Source: Calditrichia bacterium (GTDB taxonomy: Bacteria > Calditrichota > Calditrichia > RBG-13-44-9 > J075). Taken from it: a DNA stretch of 64,000 nucleotides. Positions within the stretch are counted from its first letter, which is position 1. Each line of letters starts with the position of its first letter. The stretch is from assembly GCA_028284905.1 (NCBI GenBank), contig JANQQU010000088.1, positions 1-64,000 of the forward strand. The letters run 5' to 3'. Of the stretch, positions 18,069 to 29,069 are shown one piece after another. The position numbers and the translations under genes were made by a program. The notes under the pieces were generated by a model. It had not been told where the DNA came from. It did not search any database and saw nothing but the letters and a program-made list of their open reading frames with translations.

Positions 18069-19148
18069 ATGAGCGCACAGAATGGCGATAAGACAAAAGC
18101 AGTCGATCTGGCAATGTCCCAGATTGAGCGTCAATTTGGTAAAGGATCAATTATGCGTCTGGGAGACCGGCCGAAGGTAACAGCTGATGTTATCTCTACC
18201 GGTTCTATTTCATTGGATAATGCCCTGGGAATCGGGGGAGTTCCCCGGGGCCGTATCATTGAGATTTACGGTCCGGAATCTTCCGGTAAAACAACCTTGA
18301 CACTGCACATTATTGCCGAAGCGCAGCGCAGCGGCGGTCTTGCTGCTTTTGTTGATGCGGAGCATGCCCTGGACCCAATTTATGCCCGTAAGCTTGGCGT
18401 GGATACTGTGAATCTGCTGGTTTCCCAGCCGGATCATGGTGAGCAGGCACTGGAGATTGTCGAAACCCTGGTGCGCAGTGGTGCGTTGGATATCGTCGTT
18501 GTGGATTCCGTTGCAGCCCTGGTGCCGCGTGCAGAGATTGAAGGCGAAATGGGCGACTCTCACATGGGCCTGCAGGCCCGTTTGATGTCCCAGGCGCTTC
18601 GTAAGTTGACTGCTACGGTTAGCCGCTCTAATACCAGCGTTATTTTTATTAACCAGCTCCGTGAGAAAATCGGGGTGATGTTCGGAAGCCCGGAAACCAC
18701 CACCGGTGGCCGCGCGCTGAAATTCTACACTTCAGTCCGGATGGATATTCGTCGGATCGCTTCCATTAAAAACGGCACTGATCTGGTCGGTAACCGTACC
18801 CGCGTAAAAGTGGTTAAAAATAAAATGGCGCCGCCGTTCCGCGAGTGCGAATTTGATATCATGTATTCCCAGGGAATTTCCAAAGAAGGAGACTTGCTGG
18901 ATCTCGCTACCGATATGAATATGGTCCAGAAAAGTGGAACCTGGTACAGCTTTGGCGAGGACCGTTTGGGGCAGGGCCGGGAAAATGTGAAGAAATATAT
19001 GAAGGAAAATCCGGCCTTCTTCAGCAAGCTGGATAAGCTGGTTCGGGAAAAGCTGAACCTCGATGCGGAAGCAGAAATGGCTGAGGTAACCGGAAAGGCA
19101 GCAGAGAAAGCCGCCGCCCCGGCAGAAGCCAATGGCGCTAAAAAGTAA
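18069..19148 (+). CDS. recA: Recombinase RecA
   Basis: [62 protein letters not shown]. Confidence 0.98.
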   Translation: MSAQNGDKTKAVDLAMSQIERQFGKGSIMRLGDRPKVTADVISTGSISLDNALGIGGVPRGRIIEIYGPESSGKTTLTLHIIAEAQRSGGLAAFVDAEHALDPIYARKLGVDTVNLLVSQPDHGEQALEIVETLVRSGALDIVVVDSVAALVPRAEIEGEMGDSHMGLQARLMSQALRKLTATVSRSNTSVIFINQLREKIGVMFGSPETTTGGRALKFYTSVRMDIRRIASIKNGTDLVGNRTRVKVVKNKMAPPFRECEFDIMYSQGISKEGDLLDLATDMNMVQKSGTWYSFGEDRLGQGRENVKKYMKENPAFFSKLDKLVREKLNLDAEAEMAEVTGKAAEKAAAPAEANGAKK

Positions 19149-19202
19149 ATATATTTTCTGACTTGTTGCTGAGATCAGCGGCAAATTAGCGAACATTTCA
19201 AG

Positions 19203-19241
19203 CAAGCTTAAGGTTGAAAGAATGGCCTTAAGCTTGTTTTT
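19203..19241 (+). terminator. Rho-independent terminator after recA
   Basis: CAAGCTTAAGG-loop-CCTTAAGCTTG followed by TTTTT. Confidence 0.8.
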
Positions 19242-19272
19242 GTACAACGTAGTTATAGTAAAGATTCAGCGG

Positions 19273-19917
19273 ATGCCAAAAATACTCGACATTGTTTTTA
19301 AACGTCGCCGCCCGGAGCGCTTTCTGGTGCTTTGGGATAATGGCGAGGAGCAGCTTTTTAGTCCGGAAATTGCCGCGATCTATCAATTTAAGATCAACAA
19401 GATATTCGACGAAGAGGCTTATCTGCAGATCTTGTTGGAAGATGGTATCCGCCGGGCAAAAGATCAGATGATGAAGTATCTGGGCATTCGTTCCCACAGC
19501 GAGCAGGAACTACGGTTGAAAACGCTAAAAAAGGGATATACTGAAGCACAAATCGAACAGGCGTTGGTGGACATGAAAAAATTAAACCTCATCAATGATG
19601 CCAAATTTGCCCGCCAGTTTATCCAGAACGAAATGATGTTGCGTCCGGTCGGCAGAAAGATGCTTCAAAATAAACTTTTCCAGAAGGGAGTTGCCCCGGA
19701 AGTCTTCGATCCGATTCTCGATGAGTTATGTCCCCCGCCATCTCAGGAAGCGGCGATCCGGATCTTGGCGGAAAAATTTCTGCGCCGCAATGAGCGGCAT
19801 CCGAAAGAAAAGCGAATCGAAAAGTTGATCCGGCATTTGCAGAGTAAAGGATTTGGCTGGGATTTGATTAGCTGGGTGTTATACCATTCCGGGTTGGTTG
19901 ATAGCACTACAGAGTAA
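19273..19917 (+). CDS. recX: Regulatory protein RecX
   Basis: YLGIRSHSEQELRLKTLKKGYTEAQIEQALVDMKKLNLINDAKFARQFI; downstream of recA; start moved past the terminator. Confidence 0.9.
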   Translation: MPKILDIVFKRRRPERFLVLWDNGEEQLFSPEIAAIYQFKINKIFDEEAYLQILLEDGIRRAKDQMMKYLGIRSHSEQELRLKTLKKGYTEAQIEQALVDMKKLNLINDAKFARQFIQNEMMLRPVGRKMLQNKLFQKGVAPEVFDPILDELCPPPSQEAAIRILAEKFLRRNERHPKEKRIEKLIRHLQSKGFGWDLISWVLYHSGLVDSTTE

Positions 19918-19921
19918 AATA

Positions 19922-20839
19922 TCAAAGACGAAAATGGCGAAATAGTTTGATCGCCACCCGATGCAAAATGGAATGACGCAAGGCCAGACGCCCGATGTTT
20001 TTGTCATACCCGCCACCAATAACGCAGGCAATCGGAAAGCCATTCGCCAGGCAACTACCAATGACCATTTCGTCCCGCTTGAACAGGCCTTCATCGGTCA
20101 TCATTAATTTCCCCAATAAATCATCCTGGTGTGTATCGACACCGGCATCATAGAGCACTAAATCCGGATTTACCCGGGATAGCAGTTCCGGAAGGTGAGC
20201 GTTCAATTCAGAGAGATATGCTTCATCCGTCATGCCTGCCGGTAAATCCACGTCCCAGTCGCTTTGCTGTTTTTTAAAGGGAAAATTTACGCCGCAATGC
20301 ATCGAAAAAGTATAGATTGCCGGATCATCACGGAAGATAAGCGCCGTCCCGTCTCCCTGGTGCACATCGAGATCGAGGATCAATATCTTTTGAGCTAACC
20401 CCCGCTGTTTAATATTGGCAGCGGCAACCGCGAGGTCGTTGAAGATGCAGAATCCTGATCCGAAATCCGGAAAGGCGTGGTGGGTGCCGCCAGCGGTGTT
20501 ACAGGCCAGTCCGTATTGCAACGCCAGCTCTGCGGTAAGAATTGTGCCACAAACTGCGGTGCGGGTACGCACCATTAATCCCTTGCTCCAGGGCAAACCG
20601 ATCCGCCGTTCCATTTCGCGGGGAAGATTACCATTGCAAAAACTTTCGATGTAATCGGCAGAATGAACAATTTGCAGCAATTCCCGGGTAGCCATCTCCG
20701 GTTCATGAAATTGCTCCGGGCTTGCCAGCTCTTCCTCAAGGAGAATATCCCGCACGCTTTTAAACTTCATCATCGGAAAGCGATGGCCTTCCGGAAGTTC
20801 GGTAACGTAATTGGAGTTGTAAACGAGTGGTAATGCCAT
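19922..20839 (-). CDS. Histone deacetylase family protein
   Basis: TAGGTHHAFPDFGSGFCIFNDLAVAA, ILDLDVHQGDGTA, LYDAGVDTHQDD. Confidence 0.93.
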   Translation of the reverse strand: MALPLVYNSNYVTELPEGHRFPMMKFKSVRDILLEEELASPEQFHEPEMATRELLQIVHSADYIESFCNGNLPREMERRIGLPWSKGLMVRTRTAVCGTILTAELALQYGLACNTAGGTHHAFPDFGSGFCIFNDLAVAAANIKQRGLAQKILILDLDVHQGDGTALIFRDDPAIYTFSMHCGVNFPFKKQQSDWDVDLPAGMTDEAYLSELNAHLPELLSRVNPDLVLYDAGVDTHQDDLLGKLMMTDEGLFKRDEMVIGSCLANGFPIACVIGGGYDKNIGRLALRHSILHRVAIKLFRHFRL

Positions 20840-20844
20840 CGATA

Positions 20845-21354
20845 TTACTGGAAGTATTTTTTGATGTAGGATTCGAACATACGCATATTACCGGGCAGGT
20901 CAATTTCTTCGACAATATTGCCTTCCCTGTCCAGCACAAAAGAGCGGGGCAGCATAGTAAAGCCGCCAAACTGCTCGACAACTTCATCTGTCGCCCATAA
21001 TACCGGATAGGGTATTTTTAATTTCCGGGAAATCTGTAAAATTCGCTTCTTCTTCAGGTTCATCGGGTGAACCAGGCCAAGTATCTCGAAACCTTTATCA
21101 GCGTATTTTTTCCGGAGTTTAATTAGCTCCGGTATTTCATGAATACAGGGCGCGCACCAGGCAGCCCAAAAGTTCAACAGAACAATTTTTCCCTGATAAT
21201 CCTCTAGATTAACATCATTATCGGTAGTGTCTTTCAAGATGAATGACGGTTTTTCTTTTTTCTCGGATTGGGCGACCAGCGTAGTGGAAAGAAACAAGCC
21301 AATAAATAAAAAGATCGGAATTAAAATAGATTTAAGGAAAGCGGGGCGCGGCAT
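20845..21354 (-). CDS. TlpA-like thiol-disulfide oxidoreductase
   Basis: KIVLLNFWAAWCAPCIHEIPEL; signal peptide. Confidence 0.92.
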   Translation of the reverse strand: MPRPAFLKSILIPIFLFIGLFLSTTLVAQSEKKEKPSFILKDTTDNDVNLEDYQGKIVLLNFWAAWCAPCIHEIPELIKLRKKYADKGFEILGLVHPMNLKKKRILQISRKLKIPYPVLWATDEVVEQFGGFTMLPRSFVLDREGNIVEEIDLPGNMRMFESYIKKYFQ

Positions 21355-21638
21355 TATTTCTCCTGCGTTTTATATACCTTATGCAATTTAATTACTATCG
21401 CAATTTTTGCAAGTAAATCAAATTTTTGATGCACTAAACAGTTACCGGGTACAATACGATAATAAAACGTATTGAAGTATATCATCAGTCAAGAATTTTG
21501 CTTTGGATTGAACTATTGTAAAAGCTGGCAATATATATTATTATTGTTATCAGTTGTTTTCAACAACTGTGAAACTGAAAAGTTCGATTCAGGGGCAGAT
21601 CAGCGGACACCGCAAATTGTTAAACATTCAGGTTCAAT

Positions 21639-23780
21639 ATGAAAAGAAAAAATATCTTCGCGCAGCTTATTCTAATAATCTTATTAAGCATCACCGCTAT
21701 TCATGCGGATACGATCGACACCGGCCAGGCAAAAGTTTCCCTGGTTGCCGAGGTGAATTCGATCCAGGCCGGCCAACCCTTCTGGATCTCCATGCGGATG
21801 AGCCTTGCGCCCCACTGGCATGTTTACTGGATTAATCCCGGGGATGCCGGTGCTGCGCCATCGATTAAATGGGAACTTCCCGAGGGATTTAAGGCTGGCG
21901 ATATTCAATGGCCGTATCCTGAACGTGTGCCGCTCGATGAATTTGTTAATTTCGGCTATGAAGATGATGTGGACTTTCTGATAGAGATTACACCGCCACA
22001 AACTTTGCCTGCCGGAAAAGAAATGACTTTAAAGGCCAGCGTCCATTACCTGATTTGCAAAGATATTTGTATTCCGGAGTCCGGGGATTTATCATTGACG
22101 CTCCCGGTAAGCGCTGGGAAAGCTGAGGCGAATCCCGCAGAGTTGACCAACTTTGCCAATGCCCGGGCAAAATTGCCGATTAAAAGTGCAGACTGGCAAA
22201 TTGCCGCCAGTATTAGCGATACGACGTTATATGTTTCCGCCTCTCCACCAACGTGGTTTAGCGATGAGATTTCCCAAATCGAATTCTATCCTGAAGAAGA
22301 ATACCTGATTCATAACAGCGCACCGCAACCGCTTACTAAAGTCGGTAATGGATACCAGGTAGCTATTCCGCTTTCTCCCGATCGTGAAGGTGATCCCACT
22401 GAAATTCGCGGGATGCTGGTCTCCGATATCGGTTGGCGGGGCGCCGGATCGGAAAGAGCGCTGCAGATAGAAACTGCTGTCGGGAAAGGCACATTGCCGG
22501 TAGGTAATGCCGCCGGTGCCGATGGCGTGAATAGTTTTGGCCTCGCCCTGGTGTTTGCATTTATCGGCGGCATGATTCTCAATCTAATGCCCTGCGTGCT
22601 ACCAGTCTTGTCCTTGAAAATTCTCGGGTTCGTCCAACAGGCCGGGGAAGATAAAAGCAAAGTTTTTCAGCACGGCTTATCATTCACCGGTGGGGTATTG
22701 GTCTCTTTTTGGATACTGGCCGGGGCATTATTGCTGCTGCGGGCAGGCGGTGAACAATTGGGCTGGGGATTTCAATTGCAGTCACCGGTATTCGTCACCA
22801 TCCTTTCCATATTCCTCTTTCTGTTTGGATTGAGCCTGTTTGGCGTCTTTGAAATCGGTACATCGTTGATGAATGTTGGTCAGGGAAATGCCATGCAGCA
22901 GACTGGCAATTTTGGTTCTTTTATGAGTGGCGTTACCGCGACAGTAGTGGCAACACCGTGTACCGCGCCATTTATGGGAGGCGCTTTAGGCTATGCAATT
23001 AGCCAGCCGCCGCTGAATTCGATGTTGATTTTTACCTTTCTCGGATTGGGGATGGCTGCACCATATGTCGTTCTTGCATCGGTGCCGGGATTGCTCAAGT
23101 TTGTCCCGAAACCGGGGCCCTGGATGGATTCTCTAAAGCAGTTCATGGGATTCCTCTTAATGGCAACGGTTATCTGGTTGATCTGGGTATTTGGTAGCCA
23201 GGCCGGGACTAATGCCGTTTCCGCGCTCCTGCTGGTGCTGATGTTCAGCGGCATGGGAGCCTGGATACTCGGTCGCTGGGGCAACATTATGAAGGTGAAG
23301 AAGACTCGCCTGATCGCTCAGTTAATCGCTGCTTTAACGATTATCATTCCGCTCTATTTCTTCCTCAGCAATCTCGACTTTCTCGCTGTAACACCTGATC
23401 AGGGAAGCAGCGCTATTGTTCAGGAAGAAGGCGCGATCCAGTGGCAGGATTTCTCACCACAGCTGGTCTCGCAACTGCGGGAAGAAGGAAAACCGGTATT
23501 TATCGATTTTACCGCGAAATGGTGCTTAAGCTGCCAGGTAAATAAAAAAGTAGCATTCAGTTCTTCAGAAGTACAGGCAGCGTTTGCGGATAAAGGAATC
23601 AATGCGGTGATTGCCGATTGGACCAATTACGATGCCACCATTGCCAAGGCACTGGCTGAGTTTGGCCGAAACAGTGTGCCGCTCTATGTGCTCTACAGTC
23701 CCGACCCGGCAAAGCAGCCGATTGTCCTCCCGGAGTTGTTGACGCCTGGCATTGTGCTGGATGCCTTGAAGCAGCTGTAA
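21639..23780 (+). CDS. Thiol:disulfide interchange protein DsbD-like
   Basis: GGMILNLMPCVLPVLSLKILGFV, TATVVATPCTAPFMGGALGYA; C-terminal FIDFTAKWCLSCQVNK thioredoxin domain. Confidence 0.92.
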   Translation: MKRKNIFAQLILIILLSITAIHADTIDTGQAKVSLVAEVNSIQAGQPFWISMRMSLAPHWHVYWINPGDAGAAPSIKWELPEGFKAGDIQWPYPERVPLDEFVNFGYEDDVDFLIEITPPQTLPAGKEMTLKASVHYLICKDICIPESGDLSLTLPVSAGKAEANPAELTNFANARAKLPIKSADWQIAASISDTTLYVSASPPTWFSDEISQIEFYPEEEYLIHNSAPQPLTKVGNGYQVAIPLSPDREGDPTEIRGMLVSDIGWRGAGSERALQIETAVGKGTLPVGNAAGADGVNSFGLALVFAFIGGMILNLMPCVLPVLSLKILGFVQQAGEDKSKVFQHGLSFTGGVLVSFWILAGALLLLRAGGEQLGWGFQLQSPVFVTILSIFLFLFGLSLFGVFEIGTSLMNVGQGNAMQQTGNFGSFMSGVTATVVATPCTAPFMGGALGYAISQPPLNSMLIFTFLGLGMAAPYVVLASVPGLLKFVPKPGPWMDSLKQFMGFLLMATVIWLIWVFGSQAGTNAVSALLLVLMFSGMGAWILGRWGNIMKVKKTRLIAQLIAALTIIIPLYFFLSNLDFLAVTPDQGSSAIVQEEGAIQWQDFSPQLVSQLREEGKPVFIDFTAKWCLSCQVNKKVAFSSSEVQAAFADKGINAVIADWTNYDATIAKALAEFGRNSVPLYVLYSPDPAKQPIVLPELLTPGIVLDALKQL

Positions 23781-23807
23781 ATTACATTATCACCGCCCGA
23801 GAGGTGA

Positions 23808-24845
23808 CTATGCAGATTCATTTCGGGCGGTATCACTCTCCATAAAAATCGCCGGCCGTTCGTCGAGGATTTCGTCAGGAATCTTTTCAACAGCATCCCA
23901 AAGAATCTTTCCGGTGGTGCCCGGTTTGTAGGCATTTTCACTGAGGTAGCGCTTCCAGGCGCGGGTGCCCGGTTTAAAATGAAAGAGACCGTGCATGTGG
24001 CGAATTACTTTGTTTGGAAAGACACCTGCCTCGGCCACCTTGTCAATGTATTCTATCGTTCTTGCGATAATTTCCCGCCGGCTCGGTGGCTGGCGCTCAT
24101 CGTTGTAAAAAGTTGCATCTACCGCGGAAAAGAGGAAGGGATTTTCGTAAGCGGCTCTACCGAGCATTACGCCGTCGACATGCTGCAGATGCATTTGCAT
24201 ATCTTCAATCGTTTTGATCCCGCCGTTAATCTCGATAATCAGATGAGGAAATTCCCGCTTCAGCCGGTAGACATCCTCGTAGCGCAGCGGGGGAATGGTG
24301 CGATTCCCTTTCGGATCGAGCCCCTGCAGGAGGGCGATCCGGGAATGCACGATAAAGCGTTCGCAGCCATAGCGGGAAACGATATCGACAAAATTGGCCA
24401 TATCTTCATAGCGTTCGAGATCATCGATCCCGATACGATGCTTCACCGTCACCGGAATCTTCACCGCCTCCTGCATCGCCGCCACGCCGGCGCCGACCAC
24501 TTCCGGCTGGGCCATTAAGCAGGCGCCGAAGTTCCCTTTCTGCACCCGATTGCTCGGACAGCCGACATTGATATTCACTTCGTCATATCCCCACTCTTCG
24601 GCGATTTTCGCACTCTGCGCCAACTCGGCAGGGTCATCGCCGCCCACCTGCAGCACCAGCGGATGTTCCGGCTCGGAAAAGCCGATAATGCGTTCGTGAT
24701 CGCCGTGGATCACCGCGCCGGTGGTTTTCATTTCGGTGTATAACATGGTGTGGCGGGTAATCTGCCGCATAAAGGAACGATAATGGCGATCGGTCCATTC
24801 CATCATCGGGGCAATGCTGACTGGCCGTTTATCTGTATATTTCAT
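23808..24845 (-). CDS. dusA: tRNA-dihydrouridine synthase, DusA type
   Basis: VSIAPMMEWTDRHYRSFMRQITRHTMLYTEM, NVGCPSNRVQKGNFGACLM. Confidence 0.92.
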   Translation of the reverse strand: MKYTDKRPVSIAPMMEWTDRHYRSFMRQITRHTMLYTEMKTTGAVIHGDHERIIGFSEPEHPLVLQVGGDDPAELAQSAKIAEEWGYDEVNINVGCPSNRVQKGNFGACLMAQPEVVGAGVAAMQEAVKIPVTVKHRIGIDDLERYEDMANFVDIVSRYGCERFIVHSRIALLQGLDPKGNRTIPPLRYEDVYRLKREFPHLIIEINGGIKTIEDMQMHLQHVDGVMLGRAAYENPFLFSAVDATFYNDERQPPSRREIIARTIEYIDKVAEAGVFPNKVIRHMHGLFHFKPGTRAWKRYLSENAYKPGTTGKILWDAVEKIPDEILDERPAIFMESDTARNESA

Positions 24846-25090
24846 TTTTTTCGCGTTTTTCTTTTTTCATTGCTTATATTGGCGATCCAAAGATAATGCG
24901 AAAGGGCTGTCGAGAATAGTGCTTTTTCGAAAATAGCAAATAATAGCGCACTTAAACCATTATTATAGCATGCAACTAGCGATCTTGTGACGTTGCTATC
25001 AATCGCTTTAAAGACAATGCTTAAATTATGGGACGATAAATTAAAGATTGATTTTTGACCGCAAATGGTTAAATTGCGCCGGGTGAAACT

Positions 25091-25564
25091 ATGCAAGAAC
25101 GTATCAACAAGATAATAGAATTCCTGATTAAGGAAATTTCACAGCTCTCCGAACCGTTCGGACTCAGTATCGAAAAACTCTCCGAAAAGCTTTTAAAAGA
25201 AGGTTACACCGAGGGAGAAATCCACAAGGCGGTTGAGTGGGTGATTATGAATTTGAATCACGAAAACGTCAGCTATGCCTCGCAGATTGTCAAACAATCT
25301 CCGCCGGCGGTTCGTTTTTTGATTGCTGAAGAGCTAAACTTCTTTTCCCCGGAAGCGCATGGCTACCTGATTCAACTGCAGATGCTCGGAATTATTTCCG
25401 CCCTGCAGGTGGAGCAAATCATTGAGCGTTGCTTTCTGCTCGGTATGGGAAAAGCCGGTATCGATGATGTAAAAAATGTAGTTTCCCAAATGCTCCTTGG
25501 GAAGGAAGTGGGAACTTTTGATACGGATGCGGTGTATTATCCGGGCAATGACATGCTAAACTGA
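25091..25564 (+). CDS. DUF494/Smg family protein
   Basis: Small helical protein immediately upstream of topA; ELNFFSPEAHGYLIQLQMLGIISALQVEQIIER. Confidence 0.8.
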   Translation: MQERINKIIEFLIKEISQLSEPFGLSIEKLSEKLLKEGYTEGEIHKAVEWVIMNLNHENVSYASQIVKQSPPAVRFLIAEELNFFSPEAHGYLIQLQMLGIISALQVEQIIERCFLLGMGKAGIDDVKNVVSQMLLGKEVGTFDTDAVYYPGNDMLN

Positions 25565-25573
25565 TAGAGCGAG

Positions 25574-27850
25574 ATGAGTAAAAGTAACGGAAAAAAATTA
25601 GTTATTGTTGAGTCTCCTGCCAAAGCAAAAACAATCAACAAGATTCTTGGTAAAGATTTCAGCGTTTCCGCCTCGGTAGGTCATGTGATCGATCTCCCCT
25701 CGAATAAATTAGGGGTGGATATTGAGAATGGCTTTCAACCGGAATATACGGTAATCAAAGGCAAGAACGATGTTATCAAGAAGTTGAAGTCTGCTGCGAA
25801 GGGGGTATCGGAAGTATTACTGGCGACGGACCCCGACCGCGAAGGGGAGGCGATTGCCTATTTTGTTGCCGACAGCATCAAGAAGATCAATACGAATATT
25901 CAGCGTATAGAATTTAACGAAATTACCAAGCCGGCAGTATTGAAAGCGCTGGAAAATCCCCGCACCATTGACATGGACCGTGTGCAGGCCCAGCAGGCCC
26001 GCCGGGTGATGGATCGCATTGTGGGTTACCAGGTCAGCCCGGTGTTGTGGAGCACCATCCATAAAGGATTGAGCGCCGGCCGGGTACAATCGGTGGCTCT
26101 GCGCCTGATCTGTGAGCGCGAAGATGAAATCGAAAAGTTTGTCCCGGTCGAATACTGGAGCATTACCGCCGATCTGGAAACCGAATCGAAGGAAAAATTC
26201 TCCGCCAAGCTGGTGCGCATCGGGAAAGAGAAACTCGATCCGAATAAATTCCGCATCTCCAACCAGGGAGAAGCGCAGAAGCATTACGAGCAGCTGCTCA
26301 AGGAAAAGTTCCAGGTATCGAAGATCAAGCGGGAGAAAATCAACAAGCGCCCCGCACCACCGTTCATCACCAGTACTTTACAGCAGGATGCCGCTCGCCG
26401 CTTTGGCATGACCACTTCCCGAATTATGTCCAATGCCCAGAAGCTTTACGAAGGGATTAATATCGGTGAAAAAGGGGAAGTCGGTTTAATTACCTATATG
26501 CGTTCTGATTCGGTGCGGGTCAGCCCGGAAGCGATCAAATCGGTGCGGGAATATGTCGCCTCCAGTTACGGTCCCGACTACCTGCCCCCGAAGCCGAATG
26601 TTTACAAAACGAAAAAAGGCGCACAGGATGCGCACGAAGCGATTCGCCCGACCTACATTAGCAGCGAGTATGAGCCGAAGAAGCTCAAACCGTTTCTGAC
26701 GCCGGATCAGTTCAAGGTTTATGATTTGATCTGGAAGCGTTTCGTTGCCAGTCAGCTGAAACCGGCGGTTGCCGATCGCCTCACCATCGAAATCACTGCC
26801 GGCGACTATCTTTTCCGCGCCAGTGGAGAAGTGATCACTTTCCGTGGTTGGATGCTGGTCTATCAGCCCCAGCCGGAAGAAAAGAAAAATGATGACGAGG
26901 ATGGTGAACAGCGTCCGGAAAATCTGCCGCAGAAAATATCGGAAGGGGAAGTGCTTAATCTCCTTGAGCTGATTCTGAAACAGCATTTTACCAAACCTCC
27001 GGGCCGTTTTTCGGAAAGCTCCCTGGTGAAAATGATGGATCGGTTAGGCATCGGACGACCGAGCACCTACGCGGCGATTATATCCACCCTCTTTAATCGC
27101 AAATACATCGTGAAAATGGATCGCGCATTGGCCCCGACGGAATTGGGCCGCACCGTTAATTTCCTGCTGGTGAATAACTTCCCGGATATCTTCAATGTGC
27201 AGTTTACCGCCAATATGGAAGAAGGTCTGGATAAGATCGAACAACATGAGTCATCCTACGGGGAGACCCTCGATAACTTCTACCTGCTCTTCAAGAAAAC
27301 TCTCGATCAGGTGACCGATAATATTAAGTCGATCAAGCAATCCCTGCAGAAGGATTCCGGGGAAAAGTGCGATAACTGTGGGAAACCGATGTTGATCAAG
27401 TGGGGCCGCAACGGTCAGTTCCTCGCCTGCAGCGGTTATCCAGAGTGTAAAAACACTCGTCCGCTGGAAGCACCGCCGGAGCCGATTGAAACCGACGAAA
27501 AGTGCGATAACTGCGGCAGCACCATGGTGATCCGCCAGGGGCGCTACGGCGAGTTTATGGCCTGCTCCCGCTATCCGGAATGTAAAACCACCAAGCCAAT
27601 CAGCACCGGGGTTTCCTGTCCGAATGACGGTTGTAACGGCACTTTGGTGCAAAAGCAGTCCCGCAAAGGGAAAATCTTTTTCGGCTGCGACCAGTTCCCG
27701 AAATGCAATTACGCCATCTGGAACAAACCGCGTGCCCAGGCCTGTGGCAAATGCGGCTTCCCGCTGGTAGAAGAGAAAACTACCCGCAATGACGGTTTTT
27801 TCTTGCAGTGCCCGACCTGTAAACATAAAGAGAAAGTCGAAGAATTATAA
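25574..27850 (+). CDS. topA: DNA topoisomerase I
   Basis: VIVESPAKAKTINKILG, ATDPDREGEAIA, ITYMRSDSVRVSPEA, four C-terminal zinc ribbons. Confidence 0.97.
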   Translation: MSKSNGKKLVIVESPAKAKTINKILGKDFSVSASVGHVIDLPSNKLGVDIENGFQPEYTVIKGKNDVIKKLKSAAKGVSEVLLATDPDREGEAIAYFVADSIKKINTNIQRIEFNEITKPAVLKALENPRTIDMDRVQAQQARRVMDRIVGYQVSPVLWSTIHKGLSAGRVQSVALRLICEREDEIEKFVPVEYWSITADLETESKEKFSAKLVRIGKEKLDPNKFRISNQGEAQKHYEQLLKEKFQVSKIKREKINKRPAPPFITSTLQQDAARRFGMTTSRIMSNAQKLYEGINIGEKGEVGLITYMRSDSVRVSPEAIKSVREYVASSYGPDYLPPKPNVYKTKKGAQDAHEAIRPTYISSEYEPKKLKPFLTPDQFKVYDLIWKRFVASQLKPAVADRLTIEITAGDYLFRASGEVITFRGWMLVYQPQPEEKKNDDEDGEQRPENLPQKISEGEVLNLLELILKQHFTKPPGRFSESSLVKMMDRLGIGRPSTYAAIISTLFNRKYIVKMDRALAPTELGRTVNFLLVNNFPDIFNVQFTANMEEGLDKIEQHESSYGETLDNFYLLFKKTLDQVTDNIKSIKQSLQKDSGEKCDNCGKPMLIKWGRNGQFLACSGYPECKNTRPLEAPPEPIETDEKCDNCGSTMVIRQGRYGEFMACSRYPECKTTKPISTGVSCPNDGCNGTLVQKQSRKGKIFFGCDQFPKCNYAIWNKPRAQACGKCGFPLVEEKTTRNDGFFLQCPTCKHKEKVEEL

Positions 27851-27851
27851 G

Positions 27852-27876
27852 AACGGTTGGTATCTTACCAGCCGTT
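27852..27876. terminator. Hairpin after topA (possible terminator)
   Basis: AACGGTTGGTA-tct-TACCAGCCGTT stem; T5 tract 12 nt downstream. Confidence 0.5.
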
Positions 27877-28322
27877 AGTGCCTGACATTTTTATCCCAAA
27901 ACTTCCCCTCAAGCATTTCCAAAAAATAATCAAAAATCTTAAGCTATTTGTAAAATTCCCTAACGCATCGTATTATTGGGAATTAGGAGTTTGACCGAGA
28001 TCTCAAAATTTCCGAAAATTGCAGCATTTAAATCCCAAGCGCGAACATATTTTAATGTCCTGTGGATTTATGCGATATTGCTTTAAGTCGCTGGTAATAT
28101 TGGTTTTGAATATTTGACTTTTCTTTTTTGACAAGTTGTTAAAACTGAAAAGACAAAATAATTTATTTTTTTTTCTAAAAAAATCCACGACCTGCCAATA
28201 TGAGAATGTAGACGATCGTTCGTAAAGAGTCAGGCCTGAACGAATGTGGAATAAGTAAGTTTTTTAATGTTCAATGAATACGGAAGCTGCGAGGCACCGT
28301 GAAATTTAGTGAGGTTTTTGTT

Positions 28323-28889
28323 ATGCGTAATTATGGTAAGTTTTTTCTGTTTAGTGTTTTGTTGGTGTTGATGAGTATCCTGGTATCTTGTAATGATTCT
28401 CAACAGATTACTGAGCCGGCTGCTTTGGATGGTGGGGAGAGAGTGCTGGAAAAGGGTAAGGAAGTTGATGGAGAAAATCAGCCCGTTACATATGATGAAG
28501 ATGAAGATTCTATTTATGATTTTCAATGGGAATTTAGAAATGATATTAGAGAAATAAGAGGTTGGGAATATTTTGAAGCTGTAGACGGTAGTGAAGGTTT
28601 GAAAACTATTATGACAACTATATTGAATGGTCATAGTGACGAGTATATTGAACATAATTTTACTACTGAAACGGAACATCCATACGATGCAAAATATACT
28701 TGGGTGCTTAATGGGGAAACTTTACAAACTGGAATAAACCTAACCAATATTAGTTTTGAAACTGAAGAAGAAGGTGAATACTTTTTAGAATTGACTGTAG
28801 ATCGATACTCATTAGAAGGCTTTATAATTGCAAAAGATTATTTTTGGTGTTTTATAGAGGTCGAATCGGGTCAGGCAATATTACCCTGA
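28323..28889 (+). CDS. Lipoprotein with PKD/Ig-like fold (hypothetical)
   Basis: Lipobox LMSILVSC; YTWVLNGE...EEEGEYFLELTV. Confidence 0.6.
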   Translation: MRNYGKFFLFSVLLVLMSILVSCNDSQQITEPAALDGGERVLEKGKEVDGENQPVTYDEDEDSIYDFQWEFRNDIREIRGWEYFEAVDGSEGLKTIMTTILNGHSDEYIEHNFTTETEHPYDAKYTWVLNGETLQTGINLTNISFETEEEGEYFLELTVDRYSLEGFIIAKDYFWCFIEVESGQAILP

Positions 28890-28917
28890 TAATAAAATAC
28901 GATATCTAATTTAAATT

Positions 28918-28974
28918 CCGCCTTCAATAAAATTTAAATGACAACTAAATATTTTGAAGGCGGTGTATTTTTTA
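28918..28974 (+). terminator. Rho-independent terminator
   Basis: CCGCCTTCAA ... TTGAAGGCGG then tgtaTTTTTT. Confidence 0.8.
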
Positions 28975-29069
28975 TCAAAAATAAATTGATGATATAATAT
29001 TATGTCGTTTTATAAATCATTGCTTTTAAAATCAGGATAAGTATTTCATTCTAAATTTTCTAACTAGAT